DNA of 64,000 bases from an uncultured Lachnospiraceae bacterium. GTDB lineage: Bacteria > Bacillota > Clostridia > Lachnospirales > Lachnospiraceae. The notes under the pieces are model-generated. The model had not been told where the DNA came from. It made no database searches and saw nothing but the letters and a program-made list of their open reading frames with translations. The position numbers and the translations under genes were made by a program. Positions within the stretch are counted from its first letter, which is position 1. Each line of letters opens with the position of its first letter. The stretch spans positions 23,165 to 87,164 of the forward strand of contig CAQGLR010000016.1 of NCBI GenBank assembly GCA_948794795.1, in the 5' to 3' direction. Positions 26,311-36,574 of the stretch are shown piece by piece.

Positions 26311-27443
26311 TATATTTCCACACTATGTTTTTTATTCATCCGTTTTTTAATTTTGCTATCTGCCATCTTATAAATCCCTGCAATAACCCTGATACACAAT
26401 AAAACTGGGTATATAACTGCAATTATAAGAATACTTGTATAAAGCTCCCTTTTAATATCACGTGCCCTTGCTGCATTTTCCCAGTATGGATATGCAACAG
26501 GCTGTATACCTGCCGTTTTATAGAAAAATTCCTTTAAATTATCAATTACATAAAAAAAATCTGTTCTTTCACTGTTTTCTACTATCACCATTTTACGGTT
26601 TTCTATACCAAGCTTCTCTTTTATAAGGTTTACAGCCCATTTCTTTACTGGGTCAGGCATTATGGTTTCATAACATGTAATTGGAACTTTATTTGTTTTT
26701 TCTTCTGTACCTGGTGTACCGCTGGTATTTATAATTCCAGAACCGCCTGTTCCCATAGCTGCTGTATTATTACCTTGGTATTCCTTGCAGAAAGCACTAT
26801 AAGGCAGCCATGCACGGTTAATTTCACCATATACCTCTTTTTCCTCTTTTGTCTGGGGAGTATCTACTACACCTGCTACATAATATGTATTGCCATTTAT
26901 TTTAAATGGCATACCTGCTGCATTCTCACCACCAAAAAGCTGCCACGCAAGCTCTTTATCAATTACAGCACGGTCTTTCATAACATCATTATCTGAATAT
27001 GCAAAGCCAGACAGCCAGACCATCTGGTGGAAAAAGAAAAAGTCCCCGCCTGTTGCTGTCACTTTTGCATTTGCTGTATTTTTTCCATTGGCCAGTTCCA
27101 TAACACCTTCACTGCTAAAACAGTCTTTTAAAAGCCCCTCACTATTATCTTCCCTTTTTTCATTTGTAATAGAATTTTCCTGGAATGACATTTTTAAACC
27201 ACTAACCAGTGTATTTCTGTCATTTTCTGTCCAGCTTTCTTCTGGGGACATATACACAGAAATATGTGCAAACTCCTGGCGTCCTGACTTCCAGCGCCTT
27301 GATGCATCAGATTCCCTCTCCTTCTTATTGGTTCCATTCAAAAGACAAAGGCACACAAAGGCGGCAATAACACATAATGCAAAAGCTGCAAATCTTATTT
27401 TATTTTTTGTTCTACCTGAAAAAACTCTCATATAAATAACCAT
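26310..27443 (-). CDS. Membrane protein with MacB-like periplasmic core domain
   Basis: A 377-aa protein. One membrane segment lies near residues 16-36 (FAAFALCVIAAFVCLCLL) and one near 335-355 (SILIIAVIYPVLLCIRVI). The extracellular part has ELAWQLFGGENAAGMPFKIN then YYVAGVVD, the pattern of the MacB periplasmic core domain of ABC exporter permeases. The FtsX-like three-helix C-terminal part is missing, so it is a reduced relative, not a full permease. It follows a membrane-fusion-type protein, as MacB follows MacA. Start is uncertain: ATG 27443 has a close GAAGGG, and ATG 27431 is an alternative. Confidence 0.6.
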   Translation of the reverse strand: MVIYMRVFSGRTKNKIRFAAFALCVIAAFVCLCLLNGTNKKERESDASRRWKSGRQEFAHISVYMSPEESWTENDRNTLVSGLKMSFQENSITNEKREDNSEGLLKDCFSSEGVMELANGKNTANAKVTATGGDFFFFHQMVWLSGFAYSDNDVMKDRAVIDKELAWQLFGGENAAGMPFKINGNTYYVAGVVDTPQTKEEKEVYGEINRAWLPYSAFCKEYQGNNTAAMGTGGSGIINTSGTPGTEEKTNKVPITCYETIMPDPVKKWAVNLIKEKLGIENRKMVIVENSERTDFFYVIDNLKEFFYKTAGIQPVAYPYWENAARARDIKRELYTSILIIAVIYPVLLCIRVIAGIYKMADSKIKKRMNKKHSVEI

Positions 27444-27562
27444 GCCCTTCCAGTATACACAGAATTATGGCTGCATGCACAACATCTGCAATGCAGGCAA
27501 AACTTGTAGTATGAAATTCCTGCTTTCCACACCATACCCTCTGTAAGCCAGGTACACCATCT

Positions 27563-29881
27563 TTACTGCTGTGCAAGACGTACATAATCACCCTTCTCAA
27601 CAGCTTTTGAAGCAGTAGTAATAATACTTGCATAATTATCAAACCCAGCTGATACTGCTGACTGTGTTTCATTTTGTGCAAGAACTGTTACTTCTTCTCT
27701 TTTTGCAATATAACGGTTACCTACTGGGCTTGACTTTTCCTGTATTACCAGGACAAATTTGCCATCACTGTCCTCACGTATTGCACTTGTAGGCACTATG
27801 TAATCATAATTTGCTTTTCTCTCACCAACAGATATACTTAGTGAAGTACCATTTTCAATATTGCTGCCTGTAACATTAAAAACCAGAATCTTTCCAGCAT
27901 TTGGGTTCTGTGAATCTGTCTTTATATTTGAAAGAACCACTTTTATATCATCATCCCATACATTTAATACAGTAGCATTATCACCGCGCTTAACAAATTT
28001 ACTCTGTTCCGTTGTCACAGGAATACTTATCTGGTAGCCATTCTCACTTGACTGTATATTTAGCAGGCTGTTTCCAGGAGTAGCATTTTCCCCTGCCTTT
28101 GCAGTTATATCAGATACCGTACCTGCAGTTTTTGCCTTGATTACTACATTTTTACGCTTCTTTTTAAGGCGGTTAATCTCACTTTTTTTCATTTCTATTG
28201 ATTCTGCCTTCTGCTCATTATCAAGAGCAGCTACCTGCATTTTAAGGTTATTATCACTTTGTTCCTTTGCAAGGTTTAGATAAAGGGTTTCTAGCGCCTT
28301 ACGCTTTTCCTGTACAGCCTGGTTTAATGTATCAACTAAATTTTCATCTGCTTTCTGGTAAGCGCCTTCTTCTGCTTTAATATTTTCATAAGCTGCCTGC
28401 AGCTGCGAATAAGAATTGTCAAGTTTTGTCTTCTGGTTATCCAGCTTTAATTTTTTACTTTTTAACGCTTTAATATTATCTTCTACTGCTTTTATCTTTG
28501 TACTGTTATCATTTTTAACAGCATTCTGTGCATCCTCAAGTTTACGCTGTGCATCTTTTAATTTCTTCTGCGCAGCATAAAGCTCTGATTTCGCTGATGC
28601 AAGCTGTGACTCCCTGTTATCACTTAATGACTTTTCACTTTCCAGTGAACTTATTTCCCCTTTTATTTCTGTGATATCCTTCTCTTTATCTGCAATATCT
28701 CTTTTTAGCTGTTTTATTTTCTTATCACTTGATGCTGACGCATTTTTTTTAGCAGCTTCCAAATCCTTCTGTAAATCCTCAAGGTCTCTTTTCTTAGCAT
28801 CTATCTGTGTAACCAGTACATTGTATTCCTGCCTGGCAACATTTAATTGCTCCCAGTACTGTTCTTTTGTTTCGTCATCAGCATTATTGTATAAGTTGCC
28901 AAGTTCTGCAACCTCCAGGCTTGACTGGCTTGCCTTGATATTAAGGTTAGATATCTCTGCCTCAATATCACGTATGCTTTTATTTAAGCTTGTAATCCTA
29001 TCATCTGTTGAATCTGATGTTTCAGCTTCTTTTAAATCATTTTTTAAATTATCAAGCTCTTTCTGCAAGGCATCGAGTTCTTTTCTTTTAGTCTTTAATT
29101 CCTCTTCAATAGCTTTAGATGTACGTTCATTCTCATACTGCTTTACCTTATCCTCAGCATCCTCAGTTTCTCTCTTTGCTGCTGTCACTGCAGCATTAAG
29201 TTCTGGCATGCTTCCGCTGTCCTCACCGCTAAGCTCTGCCTTTTCACTTTCAAGGCTTTCAATTTCAAGCTCAAGCTGTGAAATTTCGTATGCTTTTGCT
29301 GATACTTCATCAGCTTTCTTTTGCATTGCCTTTTTAGCTTTATCTACCTTTTTCTTAAGCTCTGCATACTCAGCTTTCTTTTTAATGTTTTCCTTTTTTG
29401 CATCTTCTATATCTTTAAGTGCCTTCTGCAAATCCCTCTTTGCATACTTTATTTCAAGTGAATTTACAGCATAGTCTGGAACAGCCATTTCAAGAAGTGC
29501 CTTTGCATAGTCATGGTTAAGTGTCATAAGGTCGGTCTTTGCCTGCTTAAGCGCATCTGCACTGCTTTCACCTGCAAGAACCAGCACAGCCTGCCCCTTT
29601 TTTACCTTATCCCCTTCTTTAACCAATACCTTTAAAATTTCCCTTTCTTTTTTGCAGTTCACAGCTACAGGTTCCCTTGCCTCAACATAGCCATCCCCAC
29701 GTATCTTTGTAGTAAGAGTGCCTGATTCTGCATAGGCAGTTTCTACCTCTGCAAGAGAATAATTCATAATAGTATTGGAAAAAAATGTAAGCAAAAGCAT
29801 AATTACCAAAAAGATAATAGCAATATTTTTAATCTTATCCTTACGCTTTTGATATTTCTTTATTAAATCCTGTTCTTTCAT
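27563..29881 (-). CDS. HlyD/MacA-like membrane-fusion protein with very long coiled coil
   Basis: A 772-aa protein. One membrane anchor is near residues 20-42 (IAIIFLVIMLLLTFFSNTI). The split biotinyl-lipoyl domain is visible as GDGYVEAREPVAVNC...LVKEGDKVKKGQAVLVL before the coiled coil and KAGTVSDITAKAGENATPGNSLL after it. Between them about 450 residues rich in K, E, A and D form heptad-like helices, much longer than in usual MacA or HlyD. The C-terminal beta-barrel region follows (TTEQSKFVKRGDNATV). It probably spans the thick cell wall as an adaptor. It lies 22 nt downstream of a sugar-type permease gene, an unusual neighbour. Confidence 0.8.
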   Translation of the reverse strand: MKEQDLIKKYQKRKDKIKNIAIIFLVIMLLLTFFSNTIMNYSLAEVETAYAESGTLTTKIRGDGYVEAREPVAVNCKKEREILKVLVKEGDKVKKGQAVLVLAGESSADALKQAKTDLMTLNHDYAKALLEMAVPDYAVNSLEIKYAKRDLQKALKDIEDAKKENIKKKAEYAELKKKVDKAKKAMQKKADEVSAKAYEISQLELEIESLESEKAELSGEDSGSMPELNAAVTAAKRETEDAEDKVKQYENERTSKAIEEELKTKRKELDALQKELDNLKNDLKEAETSDSTDDRITSLNKSIRDIEAEISNLNIKASQSSLEVAELGNLYNNADDETKEQYWEQLNVARQEYNVLVTQIDAKKRDLEDLQKDLEAAKKNASASSDKKIKQLKRDIADKEKDITEIKGEISSLESEKSLSDNRESQLASAKSELYAAQKKLKDAQRKLEDAQNAVKNDNSTKIKAVEDNIKALKSKKLKLDNQKTKLDNSYSQLQAAYENIKAEEGAYQKADENLVDTLNQAVQEKRKALETLYLNLAKEQSDNNLKMQVAALDNEQKAESIEMKKSEINRLKKKRKNVVIKAKTAGTVSDITAKAGENATPGNSLLNIQSSENGYQISIPVTTEQSKFVKRGDNATVLNVWDDDIKVVLSNIKTDSQNPNAGKILVFNVTGSNIENGTSLSISVGERKANYDYIVPTSAIREDSDGKFVLVIQEKSSPVGNRYIAKREEVTVLAQNETQSAVSAGFDNYASIITTASKAVEKGDYVRLAQQ

Positions 29882-29902
29882 AAGAAATATTATCTCCTTC
29901 CC

Positions 29903-30823
29903 TTAACCTTTTAGTCCGCCAGAATATGAAATACCCTCTACCAGATATTCCTCTCCATATAAGAATATTAAAATTCCTGGAACCATATATATAGTTGCAA
30001 CCGCAAATGCAAGGCTTATCTCACCTGAATTAATTTTTGAAAGAAAAACTGAAAGCGGATGCATATCTTCATTCTTAAGCAATATAAGTGGTTGTTCAAC
30101 CATGTTCCAATAATCAATAAATATAAGTATTGATACAGAAACCATTGCTCCCTTACAAAGAGGTACACATATTTTTGAAAAAATCTGCCACTCTCCTGCA
30201 CCATCAATCTTCGCCGCTTCTATAAGTGACTCTGGTATACGCCGCATAAATTTCGTAAACAGGAATACGCTAAATGGAGAAGTCATTCCTGGCAGCCATA
30301 TTGCCCACTTTGTATCAAGCAGCCCAAGCCAGTCTGTTACCAGGTAATTGGGTACAAGTGTCACCTGGTAAGGAAGAAGCATAAGTATAATATATACAAA
30401 AAATAAAATTTCCTTTATCCTTCCCTTAAATCTTGTAAAACTGTATGCTGCAAGTATTGCAATAATAACCTGTACTACAAGAATTGGCACTGTATATATC
30501 ACTGTATTCCAAAATTTCAGCAAATACTCTGGACTGTTTAAAAGCACCGTTGTAAACTGTTTAAAAGTAACCATATCAGGAATAAACTTAAGGTTTACTT
30601 TTTCTGATATGTATCCTGCACTTTCTTTATCATTAAAAATCATCCCATAATTTGCCTTAATCTCCTGTGGGCTCATAAATGAATTGGCTATTGTAAGTAC
30701 AGTAGGAAGCATGAAAAATACCGCCATTGCCAATGCAATTATAAATAATATAACAGATTTTTTATGCCGCTTTTTTTTCAGTTTCACTTTCTTTGACTTA
30801 AACTTAAAAGATTTAACCTTCAA
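29903..30823 (-). CDS. ABC importer permease, MalG-type
   Basis: A 306-aa inner-membrane permease with six hydrophobic segments after a very basic N-terminal tail (KSKKVKLKKKRHKK). The EAA loop, LIEAAKIDGAGEWQIFSKICVPL near residue 200, contacts the ATPase. It pairs with the MalF-type gene just upstream. TTG 30823 is preferred because AGGTGAGG sits directly upstream; TTG 30847 is an alternative without a clear site. It overlaps the upstream gene by about 11 nt. The sequence ends in GGLKG, as is common for this class. Confidence 0.85.
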   Translation of the reverse strand: MKVKSFKFKSKKVKLKKKRHKKSVILFIIALAMAVFFMLPTVLTIANSFMSPQEIKANYGMIFNDKESAGYISEKVNLKFIPDMVTFKQFTTVLLNSPEYLLKFWNTVIYTVPILVVQVIIAILAAYSFTRFKGRIKEILFFVYIILMLLPYQVTLVPNYLVTDWLGLLDTKWAIWLPGMTSPFSVFLFTKFMRRIPESLIEAAKIDGAGEWQIFSKICVPLCKGAMVSVSILIFIDYWNMVEQPLILLKNEDMHPLSVFLSKINSGEISLAFAVATIYMVPGILIFLYGEEYLVEGISYSGGLKG

Positions 30824-31751
30824 AATCCTCACCTGCTTTACTTTCAATAAAAAATAAAATACCTATTACAACAATCATAAATACACACATTACAATAGCA
30901 GCTGATGACAATTTCTGGTAATCCAAAGATTCAAAAGTATTATTCATAAAGTGCTGGAGCATATAAAGTGACTCATATGGATAGGCGCCTGACAAAAGAT
31001 AAACTTCCCTGAACACCTTAAATGAATTCATAAGAGACAAAATTATTACAAATAAAACAGTTGAATTTATGTATCTAAGCTTAATCCTGAAAAAAATAGT
31101 AAACTTTCCTGCTGCTTCAAGCTGTGCAACCTCTATAATATCCTTTGGGACACTTCCAAGCGCTGCCATAAATAAAATCATATTATAGCCTAAATTCTTC
31201 CAAAGGAACATACTTATAACAACAAGCATACTGTAATCAGACTTAAGCCAGTCAGTACCCTGGAATCCAAAAATTTCAAGCAGATTGTTCATAACTCCAT
31301 GTGCATTAAAAATAACCTGCCATATAAGCACTACTGATGCTACAGGAACCATCATAGGACAAAGAAAAAACGTTCTGAACTGGCTTTGCCACGGTATATT
31401 GGCATCAAGCAGCACTGCCAGCATCAGGGAAAGCACTACTGCCATCGGCACTGCAATTGCTGAAAAAAGAATACTGTTTTTTGCCGCCTGCAAAAAGGCA
31501 TCATTTGAAAAGAGCATCTTAAAATTATCCAGTCCTGCAAAATTGCCATCAACAGGCCCATCAACCAGTGAATAATAAATAATTACCATAAATGGGACTA
31601 CCATAAATACCATAACACCTAAAAAACTTGGTGCAAGAAATATTCCTGATACCAGATGCTCTTTTATCTTACTTTTATTCCTGGACTTATTCTTCTTTTT
31701 TTTCTTTCTTTCCGTAATGCTGCCCCCTCCGCCTGGTATCAAAAATTTCAT
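30813..31751 (-). CDS. ABC importer permease, MalF-type
   Basis: A 312-aa permease with six predicted membrane segments, the first at about 38-60 (GIFLAPSFLGVMVFMVVPFMV). The EAA loop reads DIIEVAQLEAAGKFTIFFRIKL near residue 205. The N-terminus is strongly basic. It forms the transmembrane pair with the MalG-type protein for import of an oligosaccharide or similar solute delivered by the tandem lipoproteins upstream. ATG 31751 has AGGTAGG 6 nt upstream. Confidence 0.85.
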   Translation of the reverse strand: MKFLIPGGGGSITERKKKKKNKSRNKSKIKEHLVSGIFLAPSFLGVMVFMVVPFMVIIYYSLVDGPVDGNFAGLDNFKMLFSNDAFLQAAKNSILFSAIAVPMAVVLSLMLAVLLDANIPWQSQFRTFFLCPMMVPVASVVLIWQVIFNAHGVMNNLLEIFGFQGTDWLKSDYSMLVVISMFLWKNLGYNMILFMAALGSVPKDIIEVAQLEAAGKFTIFFRIKLRYINSTVLFVIILSLMNSFKVFREVYLLSGAYPYESLYMLQHFMNNTFESLDYQKLSSAAIVMCVFMIVVIGILFFIESKAGEDFEG

Positions 31752-31777
31752 AATATCCTACCTGCAATTATATGTTA

Positions 31778-34084
31778 TTAAGAATTTTCACTGACATAAA
31801 TTTTTACCCTGCTCTGTAAAATTTCCGCTGTTTCTTTTGCAGTCTTATCACCTGCATAAAGTGCCTTTGTTTCTTCAGTAATTATTTCAGAAATATCATT
31901 AAAATATGTATCATAATCACTTTCTTTGCCAATTCTGTCAATAATAGTACGGAATAAATCCATATGGGCCTTTGTAAATGGTTTTATATTTACTGTAAAA
32001 CTATCTATTGTATATGAATCATCTATTGGTGTCACCTGTGTACCATCATCATCTTTATAAGCCTTAGTTGCCATAGCATACTCAATTTTTTTCTCCAGGG
32101 CATCTTTTCTTACAGGCAAACCGTAACTTCTTGATACTTGTTTCTGGTATTCATATGTATAAAGACTGCGAAGGAATTTCCATGCACCATCTTTGTCATC
32201 GCAATTTTCCGAAATAGACAGGCACGCATCCACAGATGCCATTGGTAATTTATTATTTTTATCTTTAGAAGGCTGGCTTATTATAGTATAACCACCATGT
32301 TTCTTATATAATTTTTCATTAACCTGGATATCTGAAAAATCATACAGATACATAGTACTTAATAACAATCTTCCACTATTTATAAGTTCACTCTTGTCTT
32401 CATTTTGCCATCCATTGGCATTCTGTTCTTTAATATACTCGTCAGTCGTCTGGAAATTCTTTGAAAACTCAAGCATATGTACAAATTCTTCGGAATCCAG
32501 GTTTACTTCACCTGTTTCAAAATCAATAAAATCCTTCATCTGTGAACTAAGCATATTTTGTATAAACCAGTCACTTGTCATACCCTGCATAAATACCCCG
32601 TCTTTTGGCATACTTTTATATTTCTCTTCCATTTCTTCATACGTCCAGCCCTCCATATCACCAAAAACCTTTTTAGAACCTACGAGTGCATTTACCGAAA
32701 ACAGAGTAGGCATATAATATAATTTGCCATCATGTTCAATAGTATTTATTACAGAATCAACAAAATCCTCTTTCTTAATTTCATCATCTTTTTCAATAAA
32801 AGGATATAAGTCAGCAAGCATTCCTTTCTTAATATACATAGATTTAGATAACCCGCTTAATTCTATAATATCTGGTATATTACCTGATATTATATCAAGG
32901 TTCATCTGTTTCTGTGGGTTTTCATATGTATTATAGCTTTTTATTTCTATATGGTAATCTTCACTGCCCTTATTATATTTTAAGATTTCCTCTTTTAATG
33001 GCTGGTTTAAATAATTTGCCGCAAGTGTAAGCCGTTTCTTTTGTTTAGCCTCTGAATATTTCTTTTTATCAATACTTGCTATTTCAATATTGGAATATGA
33101 ACTACCTTTTCCATCTGTGTCATATTTAGATGAAGAACATATAACAGTTAAACTACCGTCTTCCATAATTTTGAAGTCTGATATATCATTGCCATTAATA
33201 TCAACATTTATCCAGTCAAATAAAAGCTCCATTTTATTTTTATTAATGTCACATTCATATATGCCATCTTCACTGCTTAAATATACAATTCCATCCTTGC
33301 CAGGTTGTATATTCCTGATATTATATATAATACGTCCTCCAAAATCAAAAGTCTTACCACACTTGCCAGTTTCTGTATCAAACTCACAAACCTTCCCATT
33401 GGACATAACATAGATTTGACCGCCATTTGCTGTAAAAATATTGTCAATATACTCATCTGTCCCAGCCACCTTTGCCAAAGAACCATCTTTATTAAAAGTA
33501 TAAATCTTTTGTTCTGAAACAGTTACCAGCTTTCCATCTACATAAACTGAAGTACCACCTAAATAAAGTTCTTCATTTTTCTTAAGTCCAGGCTTTAACT
33601 CTGTATGTCCAGATAAACTGCCATCCTTATTAAGACCTGACATATAATATTTTGTATTGCTTGCGCCTGTTTTTTCATTATAGTTATAAACAGAAGACAG
33701 CATATGCATGTTGCCCTCCTCATCCATAAATAACCTGTTTATAGATTCGTTTTCTTCTAAATCTTTAAGCTCAGTTATATCAAGTTTTTTACTGTCAAAA
33801 GAACCTGTCATAAGATAAGTTATGGATTTTCCAGTCTGTTTTTTTTCATTATATTCATAATGCGAACCCGTCATATAAATATTGTTATCTTTTATAAATG
33901 ACTGGCTTACATAATCAACTTCTACACTACCCAGGTCATTAAATTTTGATTCATATATGTACTCTGGTGTACTATCTTTACCAGAACCCTTTTCCCCGCC
34001 TTTGCCACATGCTGTAAACAACAATGACATAGTAAATAATGCCAGTGATACCCTGAAAAACTTTCTAGTGCTATTTTTTACCAT
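31778..34084 (-). CDS. Substrate-binding lipoprotein with N-terminal propeller-like domain (copy 2)
   Basis: A 768-aa lipoprotein with signal peptide and lipobox MSLLFTACGK (Cys near 27). Residues about 45-340 form repeated short beta motifs (DGSLAKV, GQIYVMSNGKVCEFDTETG, KDGIVYLSSEDGIYECD) that look like a beta-propeller. From about 350 the protein is a family 1 solute-binding domain (KRLTLAANYLNQPLKEEILKYNKGSEDYHIEI, DIPDIIELSG, GGYTIISQPSKD, CDDKDGAWKFLRSL). It is a close paralogue of the next gene upstream, a tandem duplication. It probably captures a carbohydrate for the two downstream permeases; ligand unknown. Confidence 0.85.
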   Translation of the reverse strand: MVKNSTRKFFRVSLALFTMSLLFTACGKGGEKGSGKDSTPEYIYESKFNDLGSVEVDYVSQSFIKDNNIYMTGSHYEYNEKKQTGKSITYLMTGSFDSKKLDITELKDLEENESINRLFMDEEGNMHMLSSVYNYNEKTGASNTKYYMSGLNKDGSLSGHTELKPGLKKNEELYLGGTSVYVDGKLVTVSEQKIYTFNKDGSLAKVAGTDEYIDNIFTANGGQIYVMSNGKVCEFDTETGKCGKTFDFGGRIIYNIRNIQPGKDGIVYLSSEDGIYECDINKNKMELLFDWINVDINGNDISDFKIMEDGSLTVICSSSKYDTDGKGSSYSNIEIASIDKKKYSEAKQKKRLTLAANYLNQPLKEEILKYNKGSEDYHIEIKSYNTYENPQKQMNLDIISGNIPDIIELSGLSKSMYIKKGMLADLYPFIEKDDEIKKEDFVDSVINTIEHDGKLYYMPTLFSVNALVGSKKVFGDMEGWTYEEMEEKYKSMPKDGVFMQGMTSDWFIQNMLSSQMKDFIDFETGEVNLDSEEFVHMLEFSKNFQTTDEYIKEQNANGWQNEDKSELINSGRLLLSTMYLYDFSDIQVNEKLYKKHGGYTIISQPSKDKNNKLPMASVDACLSISENCDDKDGAWKFLRSLYTYEYQKQVSRSYGLPVRKDALEKKIEYAMATKAYKDDDGTQVTPIDDSYTIDSFTVNIKPFTKAHMDLFRTIIDRIGKESDYDTYFNDISEIITEETKALYAGDKTAKETAEILQSRVKIYVSENS

Positions 34085-34240
34085 ATTGTCTTCACTCCTG
34101 CTATTTGTAAAATCTGCCTGTTCAATTTCTTATTTTAATATATTTTTCCACTGCCAGGAATTTCATAATATCCCATTTTCAATTATATACCAGCAACATA
34201 GCTTTGCTCTTTATCTGGTACTCTTATGTTATCCTGTATA

Positions 34241-36574
34241 TTATGAATTTTCACTGACATAAATTTTCACCCTGCTCTGCAGGACTTCTGCTGTTTCTTT
34301 TGCAGTTTTATCACCTGCAAAAAATGCCTTTGATTCTTCATCAATTATTTTGGAGATATCACTAAAATATGTATCATAATTATTTTCTTTTCCAATCCTG
34401 TCAACAATAGAACGGAATAAATCCATATGGGCTTTTGTATATGGCTTTAGTTCTACTGTAAAATCATCCATTGAATATGTACTATTTGCTATAGGAGTTA
34501 CCTGTGTACCATCATCATCTTTATATGCCTTAGTTGCCATAGCATATTCAATTTTTTTCTCAAGAACATCCTTTCTTACAGGGAAACCATAATTATCTGA
34601 TATCTTTTTCTGGTATTCATATGTAAAAATACCACGCAGGAATTTCCATGCACCATCTTTATCATTACATTTATCTGAAATAGCCAGGCATGCATCCCCG
34701 CTGCCCATTGTAAGTTTATTATTCTTATCTTTAGAAGGCTGGCTGATTACAGTATAACCACCCTGTTTCTTATATAACTTTTCATTAATCTGGATATCTG
34801 AAAAATCATACAAGAACATCTCACTTAACAGCAGCCTGCCACTATTTATAAGTTCAAATTTGCTTTCATTCTGCCATCCATTTGCTTCATGTTCCTTCGT
34901 ATATTGGTCACTTGTCTGGAAATTTTTTGAAAATTCAAGCATATTTATAAACTCTTCAGAATCAAGATTTACTTCACCTGTTTCAAAATCAATAAAATCT
35001 TTCATCTGTGAACTAAGCATATTTTGTATAAACCATTCACTTGTCATATCCTGCATAAATACCCCGTTTTTAGGCATACTTTTATATTTTTCTTCCATTT
35101 CTTCATATGTCCAGCTTTCCATATCACCAAAAACCTTTTTAGAACCTATGAGAACATTTACCGCAAATGATGTTGGCATATAGTACAGTTTGCCATTATG
35201 TTCAATAGTATTTATTACAGAATCTACAAAATCCTCTTTCTTAATTTCATCATCCTTTTCAATAAAAGAATATAAGTCAGCAAGCATACCCTTCTTAATA
35301 TACATAGATTTAGACAATCCAGTTAATTCTATAATATCTGGTATATCACCTGATATTATATCAAGGTTCATCTGCTTCTGTGGGTCTTCATATGTATTAT
35401 ACATTTTTATTTCTATATGGTAATCTTCACTGCCCTTATTATACTTTAAGATTTCCTCTTTTAACGGCTGGCTTATATAACTTGATGCCAGTATAAGCCT
35501 TTTCTTCTGTCTGTCCTCAGCATATTTCTTTTTATTAACACTTGCTATTTCAACACTTGAAGAAGAACCACCTTTTCCAGAATCATCATAATTAGATAAA
35601 GTGCTTAAAACAATTAAACTCCCATCTTCCATCATCTGGAAATCTAATATATTATTACTGTTAATATCAACATTTATCCAGTTGAATAAAAGTTCAAGTT
35701 TATTTTTATTTAGGTCACATTCATATAAACCATCATTATTATTCAAATACACAATTCCATCTTTACCTTGTTTTATATTCCTGATATTGTATATACTACG
35801 GTTTCCTAAATCAATGGGTTCTTCAAAAGTGCCAGTATCTGTATCAAGCCCACAAATCCCATTATAATTCATAACATAGATTTTACCATTATTTGCCGTA
35901 AAAATACTATCAATATAATTATCTGATTCAGCTTTTTTTGCCAGTGAACCATCTTTATTAAAAATATAAATCTTCTGGTCTGAAAATGTTATTAGTTTTT
36001 CGTCTTCATAAACCGCAGTACCACCTAAATAAAGCTCTTCATTTTTCTTAAGTCCAGGCTTTAACTCTACATGTCCAGATAAACTTCCATCTTCTGCCAG
36101 TCCTGCCATATAGTATTTTGTATTGCTTGCACCTGTTTTTTCATTATAATTATAAACGGAAGACAGTATATAAATATTGCCATCCTCATCCATAAATAAT
36201 GTACTTGGTGTTTCATTTTCCTTAAGCCCTTTAATCTCAGCCATATCAATATTTTTACTATCAACAGAGCCTTTCATAAGATAATTTATAGATTTACCAG
36301 ACTGTTTTTTTTCATTATATTCATAATGAGAGCCAGTCATATAAATATTGCCATCTTTTATACATGACTGGCTTACATAATCAACTCCTACAGTACCCAG
36401 TTCATTAAACTTTGATTCATATATGTACTCTGGTGTGCTATTTTGGCCAGAATTCTTTCCACCACCTTTGCCACATGATGTAAACAGCACCACAATTACA
36501 AATAATGCCAGTGATACTATATAAGACCTTCTATTATTACTTTTTATATTACTTTTTACCATACTTTTTACCAT
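34241..36574 (-). CDS. Substrate-binding lipoprotein with N-terminal propeller-like domain (copy 1)
   Basis: A 777-aa lipoprotein with lipobox VIVLFTSCGK. Domain order is the same as in its neighbour: propeller-like region about 50-345, then a family 1 solute-binding domain with DIPDIIELTGLSKSMYIKKG and SDKCNDKDGAWKFLRG. The two copies align end to end with only scattered substitutions, so the duplication is fairly recent. Start ATG 36574 has GGGGAG 9 nt upstream. First gene of a six-gene minus-strand operon that contains no ATPase. No clear promoter was found in the 400 bp upstream. Confidence 0.85.
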   Translation of the reverse strand: MVKSMVKSNIKSNNRRSYIVSLALFVIVVLFTSCGKGGGKNSGQNSTPEYIYESKFNELGTVGVDYVSQSCIKDGNIYMTGSHYEYNEKKQSGKSINYLMKGSVDSKNIDMAEIKGLKENETPSTLFMDEDGNIYILSSVYNYNEKTGASNTKYYMAGLAEDGSLSGHVELKPGLKKNEELYLGGTAVYEDEKLITFSDQKIYIFNKDGSLAKKAESDNYIDSIFTANNGKIYVMNYNGICGLDTDTGTFEEPIDLGNRSIYNIRNIKQGKDGIVYLNNNDGLYECDLNKNKLELLFNWINVDINSNNILDFQMMEDGSLIVLSTLSNYDDSGKGGSSSSVEIASVNKKKYAEDRQKKRLILASSYISQPLKEEILKYNKGSEDYHIEIKMYNTYEDPQKQMNLDIISGDIPDIIELTGLSKSMYIKKGMLADLYSFIEKDDEIKKEDFVDSVINTIEHNGKLYYMPTSFAVNVLIGSKKVFGDMESWTYEEMEEKYKSMPKNGVFMQDMTSEWFIQNMLSSQMKDFIDFETGEVNLDSEEFINMLEFSKNFQTSDQYTKEHEANGWQNESKFELINSGRLLLSEMFLYDFSDIQINEKLYKKQGGYTVISQPSKDKNNKLTMGSGDACLAISDKCNDKDGAWKFLRGIFTYEYQKKISDNYGFPVRKDVLEKKIEYAMATKAYKDDDGTQVTPIANSTYSMDDFTVELKPYTKAHMDLFRSIVDRIGKENNYDTYFSDISKIIDEESKAFFAGDKTAKETAEVLQSRVKIYVSENS

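Noticed and set aside
28671..29474. Long open frame of 267 codons on the plus strand
   Set aside because: It is the antisense shadow of the coiled-coil region of the membrane-fusion gene; its composition is mostly Ser, Leu and Phe, the mirror of Lys/Glu/Ala-rich helices, and it has no ribosome binding site.
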